DNA of 64,000 bases from assembly GCA_016703425.1 (NCBI GenBank), contig JADJCA010000002.1, forward strand, positions 124,001 through 188,000, given 5' to 3'. The notes under the pieces are model-generated. The model was given only the letters and a program-made list of their open reading frames with translations. It was not told the DNA's origin and did not search any database. A program made the translations under genes and the position numbers. Positions 45,336 through 54,957 of the stretch are shown piece by piece. The first letter of the stretch is position 1, and every line of letters begins with the position of its first letter. The DNA comes from Myxococcales bacterium. Lineage in GTDB: Bacteria; Myxococcota_A; Polyangia; Polyangiales; Polyangiaceae.

Positions 45336-46594
45336 TCAAGGGAGCGTGACGTACTCGGTCTTCTTTTGCGGCCCTTCGGCCGTCACGTAGTCGACAACGA
45401 GGCTGTAGTCGCCCGGAGGAAGGTCCATGCCGGTGCCGGTGGGGTGAACGACATTGCCCGTTGCTCGACAGTCGGCCGCCTGAACCGCGCTCCTTACGGG
45501 AACCCACGCCCCATCCTTCGCCTTGCGCCATACACGGTACTGGCCCGTGGCTTGGTACGTGGTGCCGTCTTCCTTGGTGACCTTCACATGATCGACATCG
45601 AGTCGACCCATGGTGAGGTCGACGGCCTGGCCAGGCTGCACCTCGATCGGAATCACGACGTCGTTGGCGATCCATTCGTAGTGGCGAGCGCCTTCAGACG
45701 CGACAAAGGGGAACACGCGAATTGTGGTGTCCTGAGCAAGTGGAAAGCTCTTCCACTCGACGAGGCCTTCGCGCGGGCTGTTGGCTGCTTGGCCGAGCGT
45801 TTTGGCGCTGTGAAATTCCATCGGGTTCGCCGAACAATCCATCGGGATTCGCGACCTGGCGATGGACGATGAAGTTGCGGTTGTCGGTCCCGCAGCGGCG
45901 CCTCGCATCGGGCAGCTCGCGGATCGGAGCCTTGACGCGGATGGTCGCGCGTCGCTCGGGCGGCGTGATGTCGATCGTCTTGTTGCTACCCGGGGCGATC
46001 GCAAACAGTGTCTCTCCGAGGACCGGGACGTTCCAACCGATCCAATAGTCACCGGGCATGGTCACGACAGGGCTGCTGGCGCTCCTCCGAAGACCCGCGC
46101 GGGATCGCCGTAGCCCGGGTGCCACACGTCCATCCAGGGAGTGTTTCCCTGTTCGTTGACACCCGCGCGCCAAACCTGGGGTGCCGCCTGGGGTCCAAAG
46201 TCGACCGCTAGCGTTCCGGTTCCCGGCGGGGAGTATGGAGCCTCGAGCGATCCAAGCTCGTATTTCGTGGTCTGTCTTGCGACAACCTTGACGCCACACT
46301 CCTTCAGGTTGCGGAGCGGCGGGCTCGAGAGGACGAGACAGCCGGTGCCGGCGAGGAGGCGATTCGGCGCGCCGATCGTGATGAGCTTGTCGCGGTACGT
46401 CGCCGATACCTTCGACGGCACTTGCGACCAGCCGCTCGGCAGCGTCACCTCGAGGATGCCGAGGTTTTCTTCGTCCTCCGCCGAAATGCGCTTCTCAGCC
46501 GCATGGGTGCCGAGGTCCTCGGGCGGGCCGCCGGCGCAGGCGGTAGCGAGAGTAGCGTCAAGACAAGAAGTCCGTAGAGACGATCGGAGGGCAT
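45336..46594 (-). pseudogene. secreted beta-repeat lipoprotein with three frameshifts
   Basis: Starts at ATG 46594 (MPSDRLYGLLVLTL). The frame shifts at once, giving LATACAGGPPEDLGTHAAEK as the lipobox and next part. A second shift lies near 46085 (GGA... SSPVVTMPGDYWIGWNVPV) and a third near 45820 (FGEP/NPMEFHSAKTLG); the last frame ends at 45336. The pieces read on well, with Ig-like beta repeats (APGSNKTIDITPPERRATIRV; QPGQAVDLTMGRLDVDHV). Either a decayed gene or three uncorrected base errors; the second is favoured because neighbours show the same. About 416 aa if intact. No family recognised. Confidence 0.6.
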
Positions 46595-46712
46595 GGCAGC
46601 GTCCTTGGCGAAGGCGTTGTCGACTCCGTGTCTTCTACGGCGTGGTGCAGCAACGTTCGTCCCCGAAACCCGTAAAACGGGGACGAAAGGCGCAAAACGA
46701 GAACGCTGCCTG

Positions 46713-47123
46713 CTACTCCGTGCCCGCGTCCTTCGGCGGCGGCGGCAAGCCGTAGGGCGGCTGCGCGCCGCCCGAGTCGAAGGGCGAGATGCCGTAGGCG
46801 GCCTGCATGCCGCCGTCGTCCTTCGGCCCCGCGTCGGCCGGCGCGCCGTAGACCGCCTGCAGACCGCCGTCGTCTTTCACCGAGCCGTCCTGCTTCGTCG
46901 CACCGCCATCGCCGCCCTCGAGATCACCGGTGCCGCCGGCGCTGCACGCTGCCGCGAGCGTCGTCGCGAACGTAAAAAAGGCGTAGCGATCGAGGCGGCT
47001 TCGTGCGGCGGGCACGGCCCGCGCGGCGGCGTCGACGGGCACATCCGCGCTGCAAAAAGGACACGCGCCGGCGTCGCTCTGAATGTGCCGACGGCAACGC
47101 GTGCAAGGAACGAGTACGGACAT
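46713..47123 (-). CDS. small lipoprotein-like protein with N-terminal zinc ribbon
   Basis: A 136-aa protein with ATG 47123 and GGAGGTGCC just upstream. It begins with a CxxC...CxxC zinc-ribbon-like motif (CTRCRRHIQ and ACPFCSAD), then a hydrophobic stretch with LAAAC, and ends in a low-complexity tail with repeated GG-x-Q-A-x-YG and PxDAG units. Such zinc-ribbon plus lipobox proteins are seen in other myxobacteria. Whether the Cys after the hydrophobic stretch is lipidated is unclear. Function unknown. Confidence 0.65.
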   Translation of the reverse strand: MSVLVPCTRCRRHIQSDAGACPFCSADVPVDAAARAVPAARSRLDRYAFFTFATTLAAACSAGGTGDLEGGDGGATKQDGSVKDDGGLQAVYGAPADAGPKDDGGMQAAYGISPFDSGGAQPPYGLPPPPKDAGTE

Positions 47124-47196
47124 GGCACCTCCTGCGGACATCAAGCTTGCCCGCTTTCGGAGACGGCGCCCAGGGCCGCGATTGGGCCTCACGCGT

Positions 47197-47218
47197 TTGG
47201 CACGACAAGGTGTGCCAA
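47197..47218 (-). terminator. hairpin 11-32 bases after a minus-strand stop
   Basis: TTGGCAC (47197-47203) and GTGCCAA (47212-47218) are perfect 7-bp inverted arms with an 8-base loop. A second inverted pair, GGCGCCC at 47165-47171 and GGGCGCC at 47219-47225, flanks it. The stop of the minus-strand gene is at 47229. No T-run follows, so a hairpin-only terminator or mRNA end is a guess. Confidence 0.3.
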
Positions 47219-47228
47219 GGGCGCCCGC

Positions 47229-47763
47229 TCAGCAGCCGTTTTGGTAGTAGCTCGCGCACATCTCGGCGTCTTCCGGCGTCGCGCTGCCGTAGGTGCGGCA
47301 ATACTCGTCGAGTTGCTCGCAGCTCGACGACGCGGGCGTGGCGACGCCGAGGATGCTGCAACCTCCGGCGACTTGATACGCGATGAGCATGTTCGTGCAG
47401 CGGCTCGCGTTCGTGCCGTAGCCGATGGCCAAACAGGTGGCTCGCTCGATCATGTCGGGGACGAGGGCGCAGCACTTCACCAGATCGCTGCACGCGTAGT
47501 TGGGTTGCGTCGGGGTGGGCTTGTGGCCAGCGTCGGACACGAAGGCGCCGGCGTCGATCGGTGCCGGTACCGTCGGAGGCGTCGTTGCGACGGGGAGTGC
47601 TGTCGTGGGCGGCGCGGCCGTTCCACTCTGCGAGGTGGCCGACGAGCTCTTGCAACCCCTTCGCTTTGGGGTTCTCTTCGTAGTCGGGAGCCTCGGTGGC
47701 TTGACCCGACGAACACGCGACAAGAACCAAGGGAAGAAACGCAAAAAGCGCGCGGAAGATCAT
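47229..47763 (-). CDS. small lipoprotein with Cys-rich C-terminal part (one frameshift)
   Basis: Starts at ATG 47763. The signal peptide ends in lipobox LVAC. About 35 residues later (near EWNGRAA, about 47635) the frame shifts by one base, after which it continues APPTTALPVATTPPTVPAPIDAG and ends in a Cys-rich region: YACSDLVKCCALVPDM, ATCLAIGYG, RCTNMLIAY, GCSILGV, SCEQLDEYC, MCASYYQNGC. The intact protein would be about 178 aa. The Cys-rich part looks like a small disulfide domain. Function unknown. Confidence 0.6.
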
Positions 47764-47800
47764 GATGGGCCTGCGGGTGCACGCCTCGTGCCGCCGGCAA

Positions 47801-47826
47801 CGTCGCGAATTGTCGTCGCGAATTGT
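47801..47826. promoter_or_regulatory. perfect 13-bp tandem repeat between divergent genes
   Basis: CGTCGCGAATTGT occurs at 47801-47813 and again, directly adjacent, at 47814-47826. A third partial copy (CGACGTCGCG) follows. The pair lies 38-63 bases upstream of the small lipoprotein start (47763, minus strand) and about 215 bases before the glycosyltransferase start at 48041. A side-by-side regulator site is possible. Confidence 0.35.
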
Positions 47827-48040
47827 CGACGTCGCGCCCTCGCGTGGTTCACCAATCGAGCAAAGGACGCTCAACATGAGAAACACCGCGCAATGCCCGT
47901 ATCGCCGACCGCGTGCACCAATTCACCGACGCGCATTGCGCTTATGGCCCCACAGCGCCATAGTCGTCACCCGTGAGGGTCGTCGGGCGTGACGACTCGA
48001 CGGCGATTCCATCCACCCCCGCGCTCAGACGGAGGGATCG

Positions 48041-50364
48041 ATGGATCGCGCGTACCGCTGGAATACCGGCGTTCAAAAGATCGCCATGATCGGCAATCAC
48101 CTGCCGCGACGCTGTGGCATCGCGACGTTCACGACCGACCTTGCCGACGCGTTGGCGAACGAGCTGGGCGGAAACGAGTGCGTCATCCTCGCCATGAACG
48201 ACCCTGGCCATCGCTACGACTACCCGTCGCGCGTCGCCTTTGAGATCGGAGAGGGCGACGTCGCGTCCTACCGCCGCGCCGCCGACTTCATGAACGTCAA
48301 CGGCATCGATGCCGTTTCGCTTCAACACGAGTACGGCATCTTTGGCGGAAAGGCAGGCGTCCTCTTGCTGGACCTCGTGCGCGAGCTCCGGATGCCGCTC
48401 ATCACCACGCTGCACACGGTGCTGGCGACGCCCAACGCGGCGCAGCGCGCCGTCATGGATGAGCTTGCGACGCTGTCCGAGCGGATCGTGGTCATGAGCA
48501 GCAACGGCGCCGACCTCCTCCGTCGCGCTCACGGCGTCGACGCGGCGAAGATCGACGTCATCCCCACGGCATTCCCAGCGTCCCGGCCAGCAAAGGAGCA
48601 AGGAGACCCTCGGACTCGACGGCAACGACGTCATCTTGACCTTCGGCCTCCTGTCACCGGACAAGGGCATCGAGTTCGTGATCGATGCGCTTCCGGCGAT
48701 CCTCGCCGTGCGTCCCAACGCGGTCTATGTCGTCCTCGGGGTCACCCACCCGCAGATCAAAGAGCGCGAAGGCGAAGCCTACCGCTTCATGCTCGAGAGC
48801 CGCGCCAAGCGGCTCGGTGTCGATGCGAACATCGTCTTTCACGATCGGTTCGTGAGCCACGACGAGCTCGTTCAGTTCCTGTCGGCGGCGGACATCTACG
48901 TCACGCCGTACTTGAACACGGAGCAGATCACGTCGGGCACGCTGGCGTACGCGCCGTCGGCTCGGCCAAGGCGGTCATCTCGACGCCTTATCGATACGCC
49001 ACCGAGCTTCTGAAAGACGGTCGCGGCGTCCTCGTCCCGCCGCGAGACTCGAGCGCCATCGCTCGGGCCGCCATCGAGATCCTCTCGAACGACGCGCACC
49101 GCCGCTCGCTGGAACAGCAAGCCGGTGCCCTCGGGCGAACCATGACGTGGCCCGTCGTGGCCCGCGCCTACATCGAGAGCTTCGAGCGGGCGCGCACGGC
49201 CCACGGACACCGCCGCCGCGTCGCCTTTCGGGCGAAGACCCTGGCGAAGCGCACCGTGGACTTGCCCGAGGTGGACCTCGCCCACGTTCGGCACATGACC
49301 GACGACACAGGCATTCTCCAGCACGCGACCTTCAGCGTTCCGCGCCGCGCCGACGGCTATTGCCTCGACGACAACGCTCGCGCGCTGCTCCTGACGACGA
49401 TGCTCGAAGACGCCGCCGTCGAACCGGCCCGCTCGGTGCGGGCCCTCGCTTCGCGCTACCTGGCCTTCGTCGCCCACGCCTTCAACGAGCAGACCGGGCG
49501 CTTTCGCAACTTCATGACCTACTCGCGCGAATGGGTCGACGAAGAGCCCTCGGAGGATTGCCACGGGCGCGCCTTGTGGGCCCTCGGCAGCGTGGTCGGT
49601 CGCTCGTCGGACCGCGCCATGCGCGGCCTCGCGCGTCAGCTCTGGCGCGCAGGTTTGCCGGCGGCAAAGACGCTCTCGAGCCCGCGCGCCTGGGCCTACG
49701 TCCTGCTCGGCATCGACGAGTACCAGCGCGCCTTCGAGGGCGAGAGCGAGGTCGACGCGATGATGGCCCACCTCAAGGAGCGCCTGCTGTCCGCGTTCCA
49801 CGCGTCGAGCACGAGCACCTGGCCTTGGTTTGAAGCGAGCTTGACCTACTGCAACGCGCGGTTGCCGCACGCGCTCATCGTCGCGGGGGCCCGCATGCAG
49901 GACGAGGCGGCCGTCGCCACGGGGCTCCGCGCACTCGAGTGGTTGTGCTCGGTGCAAACGGTCGATGGCGTCTTCGCCCCATCGGGTCCAACGGATTCTG
50001 GGTCCGCGGTGAGAAGCGCGCCATGTTCGATCAGCAGCCGGTGGAAGTGGCGGCCACCATCTCCGCGTGCCTCGACACGCACCGGCTCACGAGCGACCGC
50101 GTTTGGGTCGCCCGGGCTCAACAGCAATTTCAGTGGTTCCTCGGGCAAAACCAGCTCGAGGCCCCGCTCTTCGATCCCGTCTCCGGCGGTTGCCGCGACG
50201 GGCTTCATGAGGACCGATTGAACGAAAACCAGGGTGCCGAGTCGACGTTGTCCTTCTTGCTGTCGCTCGTGGAGATGCACGCCGCGGCGCGCCTCGCGAG
50301 CGTACCCACGCGGCTTCATCGCCCGGCTTCGATGCCCGCCAACGCCGAGCAGGCCACTTCGTGA
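48041..50364 (+). pseudogene. glycosyltransferase (GT4-type) with C-terminal helical glycosidase-like region; three frameshifts
   Basis: ATG 48041 with GGAGGG upstream. N-terminal half: GT-B fold glycosyltransferase, family-4 type, with GNHLPRRCGIATF, SLQHEYGIFGG, TFGLLSPDKGIEFVI and STPYRYATELLKDG (the E-x7-E donor region). C-terminal half (about residue 400 on) is an all-helical region with DGYCLDDNARALLL and EDCHGRALWALG that looks like an alpha/alpha barrel glycosidase-like domain. Frame breaks lie at about 48595, 48948 and 49980; the product would be about 770 aa. It overlaps the GH130-like gene by 4 bp (GTGA). Probably a real gene with uncorrected base errors. Confidence 0.7.
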
Positions 50365-51314
50365 CGGGGGCTCGCTCCTATCCGACGCTCTTCCGACGCA
50401 CCGACACCAATCCGATATTGTCGGCCCGCGACTGGCCCTACCCGGCGCACACCGTCTTCAATCCCGGCGCGACGCGACTCAAAGACGGCACCACGCTGCT
50501 CTTGTGCCGCGTCGAGGATCGGCGCGGCCACTCGCACCTCTGTGCGGCGCGCTCGCAAAACGGCATCGACGGCTGGCAGATCGATCCGGAGCCGACGTTG
50601 TCGCCGAACCCCGACCTCTACCCCGAAGAGCTGTGGGGCATCGAAGACCCGCGCGTGACCTACGTCGAAGAGCTCGGAAAATACGCGGTGGCGTACACCG
50701 CCTTTAGCAAGGGTGGGCCTGGTGTCGCGCTGGCGCTGACGGAGGACTTCCACACGTTCGAGCGCTTCGGCCTCATCATGCAGCCCGACGACAAGGACGC
50801 GGCGCTCTTGCCTCGTCGCATCAACGGCAACTTTGCGCTGATCCATCGGCCGATGACCGATCTTGGCGCCCACATCTGGATTTCATTCTCGCCCGATCTC
50901 CACAACTGGGGCGGCCATAAGCTCGTGCTGATGGCCCGCGAAGGTGGCTGGTGGGACGCCAACAAGGTCGGCCTCTCGCCGCCGCTCATCGAGACGCCCC
51001 GCGGATGGCTGATGCTCTACCACGGGGTTCGCCAGACGGCGTCCGGCAGCCTCTACCGACTCGGCGCCGCGCTCTTCGCGCGGGACGAGCCCGATGTCCT
51101 CTTGGCCCGCGGGAACTCGTGGATCTTTGGCCCCGAAGCTCCCTACGAGCGCGGCGGTGATGTCCCCAACGTCGCGTTCCCTTGCGGCGTCACCGTGGGC
51201 CACGACGGCGACACCCTGCACATGTACTACGGCGCCGGGGACACGAGCATCGCGCACGCCACGGGGAGCATTCGCGAGATCCTCGCCTGGCTCGATGAGA
51301 ACTCGGGCGGCTGA
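50361..51314 (+). CDS. GH130-like glycoside phosphorylase/hydrolase
   Basis: A 317-aa five-bladed beta-propeller enzyme with GTG start at 50361 overlapping the glycosyltransferase. Motifs of the beta-1,4-mannosyl phosphorylase (GH130) group: NPGATRLKDGTTLLLCRVED, WGIEDPRVTYVEELGKYAVAYTAF, KDAALLPRRINGNFALIHRP, GWLMLYHGV and MYYGAGDT (cited in part). GH130 members act on beta-mannosides with phosphate or water. Coupling to a glycosyltransferase suggests a mannose- or hexose-containing glycan is both built and trimmed. Confidence 0.85.
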   Translation: MTGARSYPTLFRRTDTNPILSARDWPYPAHTVFNPGATRLKDGTTLLLCRVEDRRGHSHLCAARSQNGIDGWQIDPEPTLSPNPDLYPEELWGIEDPRVTYVEELGKYAVAYTAFSKGGPGVALALTEDFHTFERFGLIMQPDDKDAALLPRRINGNFALIHRPMTDLGAHIWISFSPDLHNWGGHKLVLMAREGGWWDANKVGLSPPLIETPRGWLMLYHGVRQTASGSLYRLGAALFARDEPDVLLARGNSWIFGPEAPYERGGDVPNVAFPCGVTVGHDGDTLHMYYGAGDTSIAHATGSIREILAWLDENSGG

Positions 51315-51363
51315 GCGTCGCCGCTGCTCACGACGTGAATGCGCTCATCGACGCGAACTTCCT

Positions 51364-52023
51364 TCAGTACGCGTTGGCGGCGCGTTGGCAGGCGCCCGGG
51401 TCGGTGATGCCCTGGACCCAGGTCTTCAGACAGTTGTAGCCGTCGTCACCGAAGGCGATGACGGGGCCGCCCTTGTGTTCAACGCCGCGCTCGCCGCCGC
51501 CGCAGCCGTGCGAGGAGAGCTTGTTGCAGGAGAGCGGCTTCGCCACGAGGAGCAAGTGGTGAAGGCACGGCGTCTCCGGCTCCCCTTTGAGCGAGCAGGT
51601 GTCCTCGGCGCGCGCCGCCACGACGCGGTTCATGACCTCCGGCTCTAGCCCCACGGCGGCGCGGTAGTTGGCCGCGACCTCCTCTTCGCTGGTGTCACCG
51701 GTCACGGGCCGCAGGCCGTTCTGATTCGGAAGCCGCAGGCCGCGCTGACCGTAGATGCGCAGCGGCCTGCCCGGTTGTCCGTGGCAATCGAGCGTGCCGC
51801 AGCGGCGCGTCAAGAACTCGCTGACGAAGTAGTCCTTGAACTGCGTGTAGCTCGGATTGAGCTCCGGCGCGCCGCCCGGCGTGAGCGGCTCCACGAGCCC
51901 GACCGCCGTCTTTCGGTCGGCGTCCGGCGGCGAGGCGCACGACACGAGCGCCGCGACGGCGCCTGCCGCGAAGGCGATGAGCGTCGTCGCTCCTCGCGGG
52001 CCTGGAGTCATTCGTTTGGTCAT
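51364..52023 (-). CDS. heme-site lipoprotein; CxxxCH-type
   Basis: A 219-aa exported protein with ATG 52023, overlapping the upstream stop by 4 bp. Signal peptide with LVSC lipobox. RRCGTLDCHGQPG at about residue 75 is a C-x4-CH variant of the heme motif (one or two residues longer than CxxCH). Eight further Cys (for example HHLLLVAKPLSC, GCGGG, NCLKTW) suggest disulfides. The gene is third in a minus-strand run with the diheme lipoprotein and DUF3570. Role likely redox, not proven. Confidence 0.7.
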   Translation of the reverse strand: MTKRMTPGPRGATTLIAFAAGAVAALVSCASPPDADRKTAVGLVEPLTPGGAPELNPSYTQFKDYFVSEFLTRRCGTLDCHGQPGRPLRIYGQRGLRLPNQNGLRPVTGDTSEEEVAANYRAAVGLEPEVMNRVVAARAEDTCSLKGEPETPCLHHLLLVAKPLSCNKLSSHGCGGGERGVEHKGGPVIAFGDDGYNCLKTWVQGITDPGACQRAANAY

Positions 52024-52559
52024 TTGAGGTACACCTGCCCCACCGACTGGAACGCCGTGTAGTGAACGAGCGGCCGCGCGTCGGCGGCAAAGCCCGCATC
52101 GGGCGGGTTGAAATGGCAACCGGCACACGACGGCTCGCGGCCCACGTGACTGAGCATCGGGCGGATGCCGACGTCCTGCCGATAGATGTGCACGAGGAGC
52201 GGGAACGCCGGGTCCCACTCGTTCTTGCGCACGAAGAAGTTGCCCGACGGCCCCGTCGTGGCCGTGAACGATGAGTTGTCGGCGGAGCGCATGAGGACGC
52301 TGACGTTCGCTGCGCCCTGCGGCGACCCGGCCGATTCGTAGATCGTGCCCCCGACGCTAAAGATGGAGGACGAGTTGCCGAACTCCGAGTGGCAGGTGAC
52401 ACACGGTTGGCCCGGGCGATGATCGGGGCCTGGCGTGCCGATCTCGGGCCCCAAGGCCGCGATGGCCTTGTCTTGCACCGGGTCGGTGCACGACACGAGC
52501 GGCACCGCGACGGGCAAGACGACACCGAGGGTGAAGAGGAGGGTGCGAGGTCGATTCAT
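52020..52559 (-). CDS. diheme c-type lipoprotein
   Basis: A 179-aa exported protein from ATG 52559. Lipobox LVSC follows a short signal. Two canonical heme sites: CVTCH (near residue 54) and CAGCH (near residue 148). Between them lies a beta-sandwich region (VSVLMRSADNSSFTAT, GNFFVRK) of carboxypeptidase-regulatory type. It overlaps the next gene by 4 bp and ends one base from the DUF3570 stop. Expected to carry electrons at the outer surface. Confidence 0.82.
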   Translation of the reverse strand: MNRPRTLLFTLGVVLPVAVPLVSCTDPVQDKAIAALGPEIGTPGPDHRPGQPCVTCHSEFGNSSSIFSVGGTIYESAGSPQGAANVSVLMRSADNSSFTATTGPSGNFFVRKNEWDPAFPLLVHIYRQDVGIRPMLSHVGREPSCAGCHFNPPDAGFAADARPLVHYTAFQSVGQVYLK

Positions 52560-52560
52560 C

Positions 52561-54360
52561 TCAAAACTCGAAGTCCAGGGCGACGGCTCCGTAGACGGCA
52601 AAACGACTGCGAACGAACAGTGACCGGAAGTACTGCGAGTACATGGCGTCGCCGGTGAGGGTGATGCCGATTTGGTTCTCTGACTCCGGTGAGGTTAGCG
52701 CGACGCGGGCGCCGCCGCCGGCGGTGAGCGAAGCCATGGGCGAGAGCTCGCGGTCGGTCGTGCGGTAAGTCGGAAGAATCACCTGGCCATTTTGCGGCGA
52801 GATGAAGCCAGTGTACGCGAGCTCGTGAAATCCCGCGCCGGTCTGTGCGTGGAGCCGGCCATGGGGCCAAACGCGCAGCATGCGACCTAGGTCGACCATG
52901 TAGCGAAAGTCGGTGGTAGTCGCGCGCAAGAGCCAGCTATCCGAATAGAGGCGCTCTTCGATGCGCAGCGTCGCGCCGGCCGAGGGAAAACGCTTGGCGA
53001 GCCGGAACCCCAGCGCGTAGCGGTCTCGCTCCGTGGGCAACTGCTCGGTGGGTCGCATCGGCAACCGGTAGAGGTCCACGAGGTCAGCGCCGGCGCCGGA
53101 GGGCACCTTGGGCGCGATTTGATTCTGGAACGTCGGCACGTACCGATAGGGCTTCGATTGGTCGCCGCGCTCGGCGGCGAAGGTGGCCCCAACGAGCAGG
53201 ACCGTCGTGGGGGACATGACGAACGTCATGCTCGCTTCGACCTCGTGGATCGCGAGCTTCTTGCTCCAGGCGTCGAAGGGGGTGTCGCTCCGACCGATGG
53301 TGTCGCTCGTGTGCGTGTAGCCGACGCGCGGGGTCGTGAGCTTGTCGTTGAGGTCGAGGGCGAGCGCGCCGCCGCCCGAGAGCGACAGGTAGTCGGGCTC
53401 GCTCGAGACGTTGCCGTAGGCCTGGGCGCCAAAGAGCCCCGGCTTGTAGCCGCCCGTCAAACCGACCACGTGCCGGCGCTCGCGATACCGCCGCGACGCC
53501 ATCGACACGATGTCCGGCGACGCCGCCGTGACGAAGTCGAGCAGGTACGAGGCCCCCACGTTCCACCCTGCCGTAGGCGAGCTCACCGAGCCGCGGGCCG
53601 AAGGCGAGACCACCTGCACGTCGGTCGAGTCGGTGTAGAAAGCCGTGTCCGTACCCACGCGCACCACGAGGTTCTTCACGCGCTGCGGGAGACACTTTTC
53701 GACGTCCTCTTGGCTCTTGGCCTCCATCATGCAGCGGAGCTGACCCGCCGTGAGCACGCCTGGCGACGTCGCCTTCAGCGTGAGGCGCACCGTGACGACC
53801 TCGCCCTCTTTCGCGTCGAAGGTCTCCTCAAAGGAGAGCGGCAGGCCCATCGAGGCGCCCTCGGCGCGCACGCTGTGGCGCCCCGGGTCGATGGAGAACT
53901 TGCGCGTGAGGCTCGCGTTCGAAACGGGCCGCTCGTCGAACGTCACCTTGAGGTCGGAGACGCCAGCGGGGGGCACGAACGTCACCTTCGGCAACCGCTG
54001 AATGAGATCAATGACGCGATCGCGCGCCACCTTGATGAGCGCCTCGTCTCGTGCGCGCATGCCCTGTTGCAAAGCCTCTTGCGCGTCGCGTAGTGCGTCG
54101 AGGAGCTTGCCCGAGCGGGTCTCGCAGCCGGCCAGGTGAAGCCGCGTGCGAGGGTTCTCCTCCTTCTCGAGGGAAGCCTTGTTCTTCTTGATGCAGAGGT
54201 CCTGTTTCCCCTCCTTGGCCGCCGTCACAGCCTCGAGAGCGAGCTCGACGGCTTCGGCGTTTGAGAGCGACTGCCCTTGCGCGCGCGACGAGCGCGGCAC
54301 GGCCATGAGCGCCAAGATGGCTAGCAGGCCCAGCGCCGCTCTTTTCGGAACGAAGGTCAC
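52561..54360 (-). CDS. DUF3570 outer-membrane beta-barrel protein
   Basis: A 599-aa protein with GTG start at 54360; the ribosome site is weak. Signal peptide AVPRSSRAQG. N-terminal helical region (about 30-130) with a Cys pair; an Ig-like middle (VSDLKVTFDERP, SIDPGRHSVRAEG) resembles a PEGA-type domain. From about residue 240 to the end come long amphipathic beta strands with terminal Phe, consistent with the DUF3570 outer-membrane barrel (TAFYTDSTDVQVVSPS, RYRERRHVVGLTGGY). Its DUF4266 partner is the next gene upstream in the same run, as often seen for these two families. Confidence 0.82.
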   Translation of the reverse strand: MTFVPKRAALGLLAILALMAVPRSSRAQGQSLSNAEAVELALEAVTAAKEGKQDLCIKKNKASLEKEENPRTRLHLAGCETRSGKLLDALRDAQEALQQGMRARDEALIKVARDRVIDLIQRLPKVTFVPPAGVSDLKVTFDERPVSNASLTRKFSIDPGRHSVRAEGASMGLPLSFEETFDAKEGEVVTVRLTLKATSPGVLTAGQLRCMMEAKSQEDVEKCLPQRVKNLVVRVGTDTAFYTDSTDVQVVSPSARGSVSSPTAGWNVGASYLLDFVTAASPDIVSMASRRYRERRHVVGLTGGYKPGLFGAQAYGNVSSEPDYLSLSGGGALALDLNDKLTTPRVGYTHTSDTIGRSDTPFDAWSKKLAIHEVEASMTFVMSPTTVLLVGATFAAERGDQSKPYRYVPTFQNQIAPKVPSGAGADLVDLYRLPMRPTEQLPTERDRYALGFRLAKRFPSAGATLRIEERLYSDSWLLRATTTDFRYMVDLGRMLRVWPHGRLHAQTGAGFHELAYTGFISPQNGQVILPTYRTTDRELSPMASLTAGGGARVALTSPESENQIGITLTGDAMYSQYFRSLFVRSRFAVYGAVALDFEF

Positions 54361-54449
54361 GCGGAGGGATCGCTTAGAGAACCATCACGGGAGCACGGCC
54401 AAGGGAAGCGCCTGCACGTTGTCGGCAGGCGAGCCCGAGATGAAGGCGT

Positions 54450-54668
54450 TCAGTTGCACCCGCAGCCGCCACCGCCACCGCCAAGACCGCCCGAGGCCCC
54501 TTCGGACACGGCGCGGACGTGCGCGTCGAGCGCCGTCGAGACGTCTTCCGTGGTCATCGTCGGGTGGGCGAGCGTGCCGCGCTCGTAGGGCGCGACGGGC
54601 GCGCACGCGGAGGCGAGGAGAAGGAGGCCGAGCCCAAAGAGCGTAAGGGTCGAACGAGAGCGCGGCAT
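54450..54668 (-). CDS. DUF4266 small lipoprotein
   Basis: A 72-aa lipoprotein: ATG 54668 preceded by AAGGAG, signal peptide with lipobox ASAC, then the DUF4266 signature CAPVAPYERGTLAHPTM and a Gly-rich, Cys-containing end (GGGGGGCGCN). Families DUF4266 and DUF3570 commonly occur together. Their role is unknown; a metal or heme-handling surface system is possible. First gene of the minus-strand run 54668 to 51364. Confidence 0.88.
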   Translation of the reverse strand: MPRSRSTLTLFGLGLLLLASACAPVAPYERGTLAHPTMTTEDVSTALDAHVRAVSEGASGGLGGGGGGCGCN

Positions 54669-54957
54669 GCCAGACTCCTTCCGCCGGCGACGAAGCAGGC
54701 GCTGAACTCGCGCGCGGCATGCGCGTGAGCCTGGGTGAGGATAACCGGCGCGCCTTCGCTTCGCCACTCCCTGAGTGGGGCACGCGCTGGATGGATCGGC
54801 GTCGATCCGGCCCCAACCCCACGACGCAGCGTCGGATTTTTGATGACCGTGGAGAGCGCCTCCCCGGATGCAAACGCCGGCGTTGCCGTCGGCGTCGGGC
54901 CCCGGGGCAAGGACGCGCTTTACCTCGGGCGACTCTCCTCCCAGAATAGGAGCATCC

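Noticed and set aside
54719..54949. short plus-strand open frame upstream of the lipoprotein at 54958
   Set aside because: No ribosome site, Arg-rich shadow composition, no homology seen; left as untranslated region.
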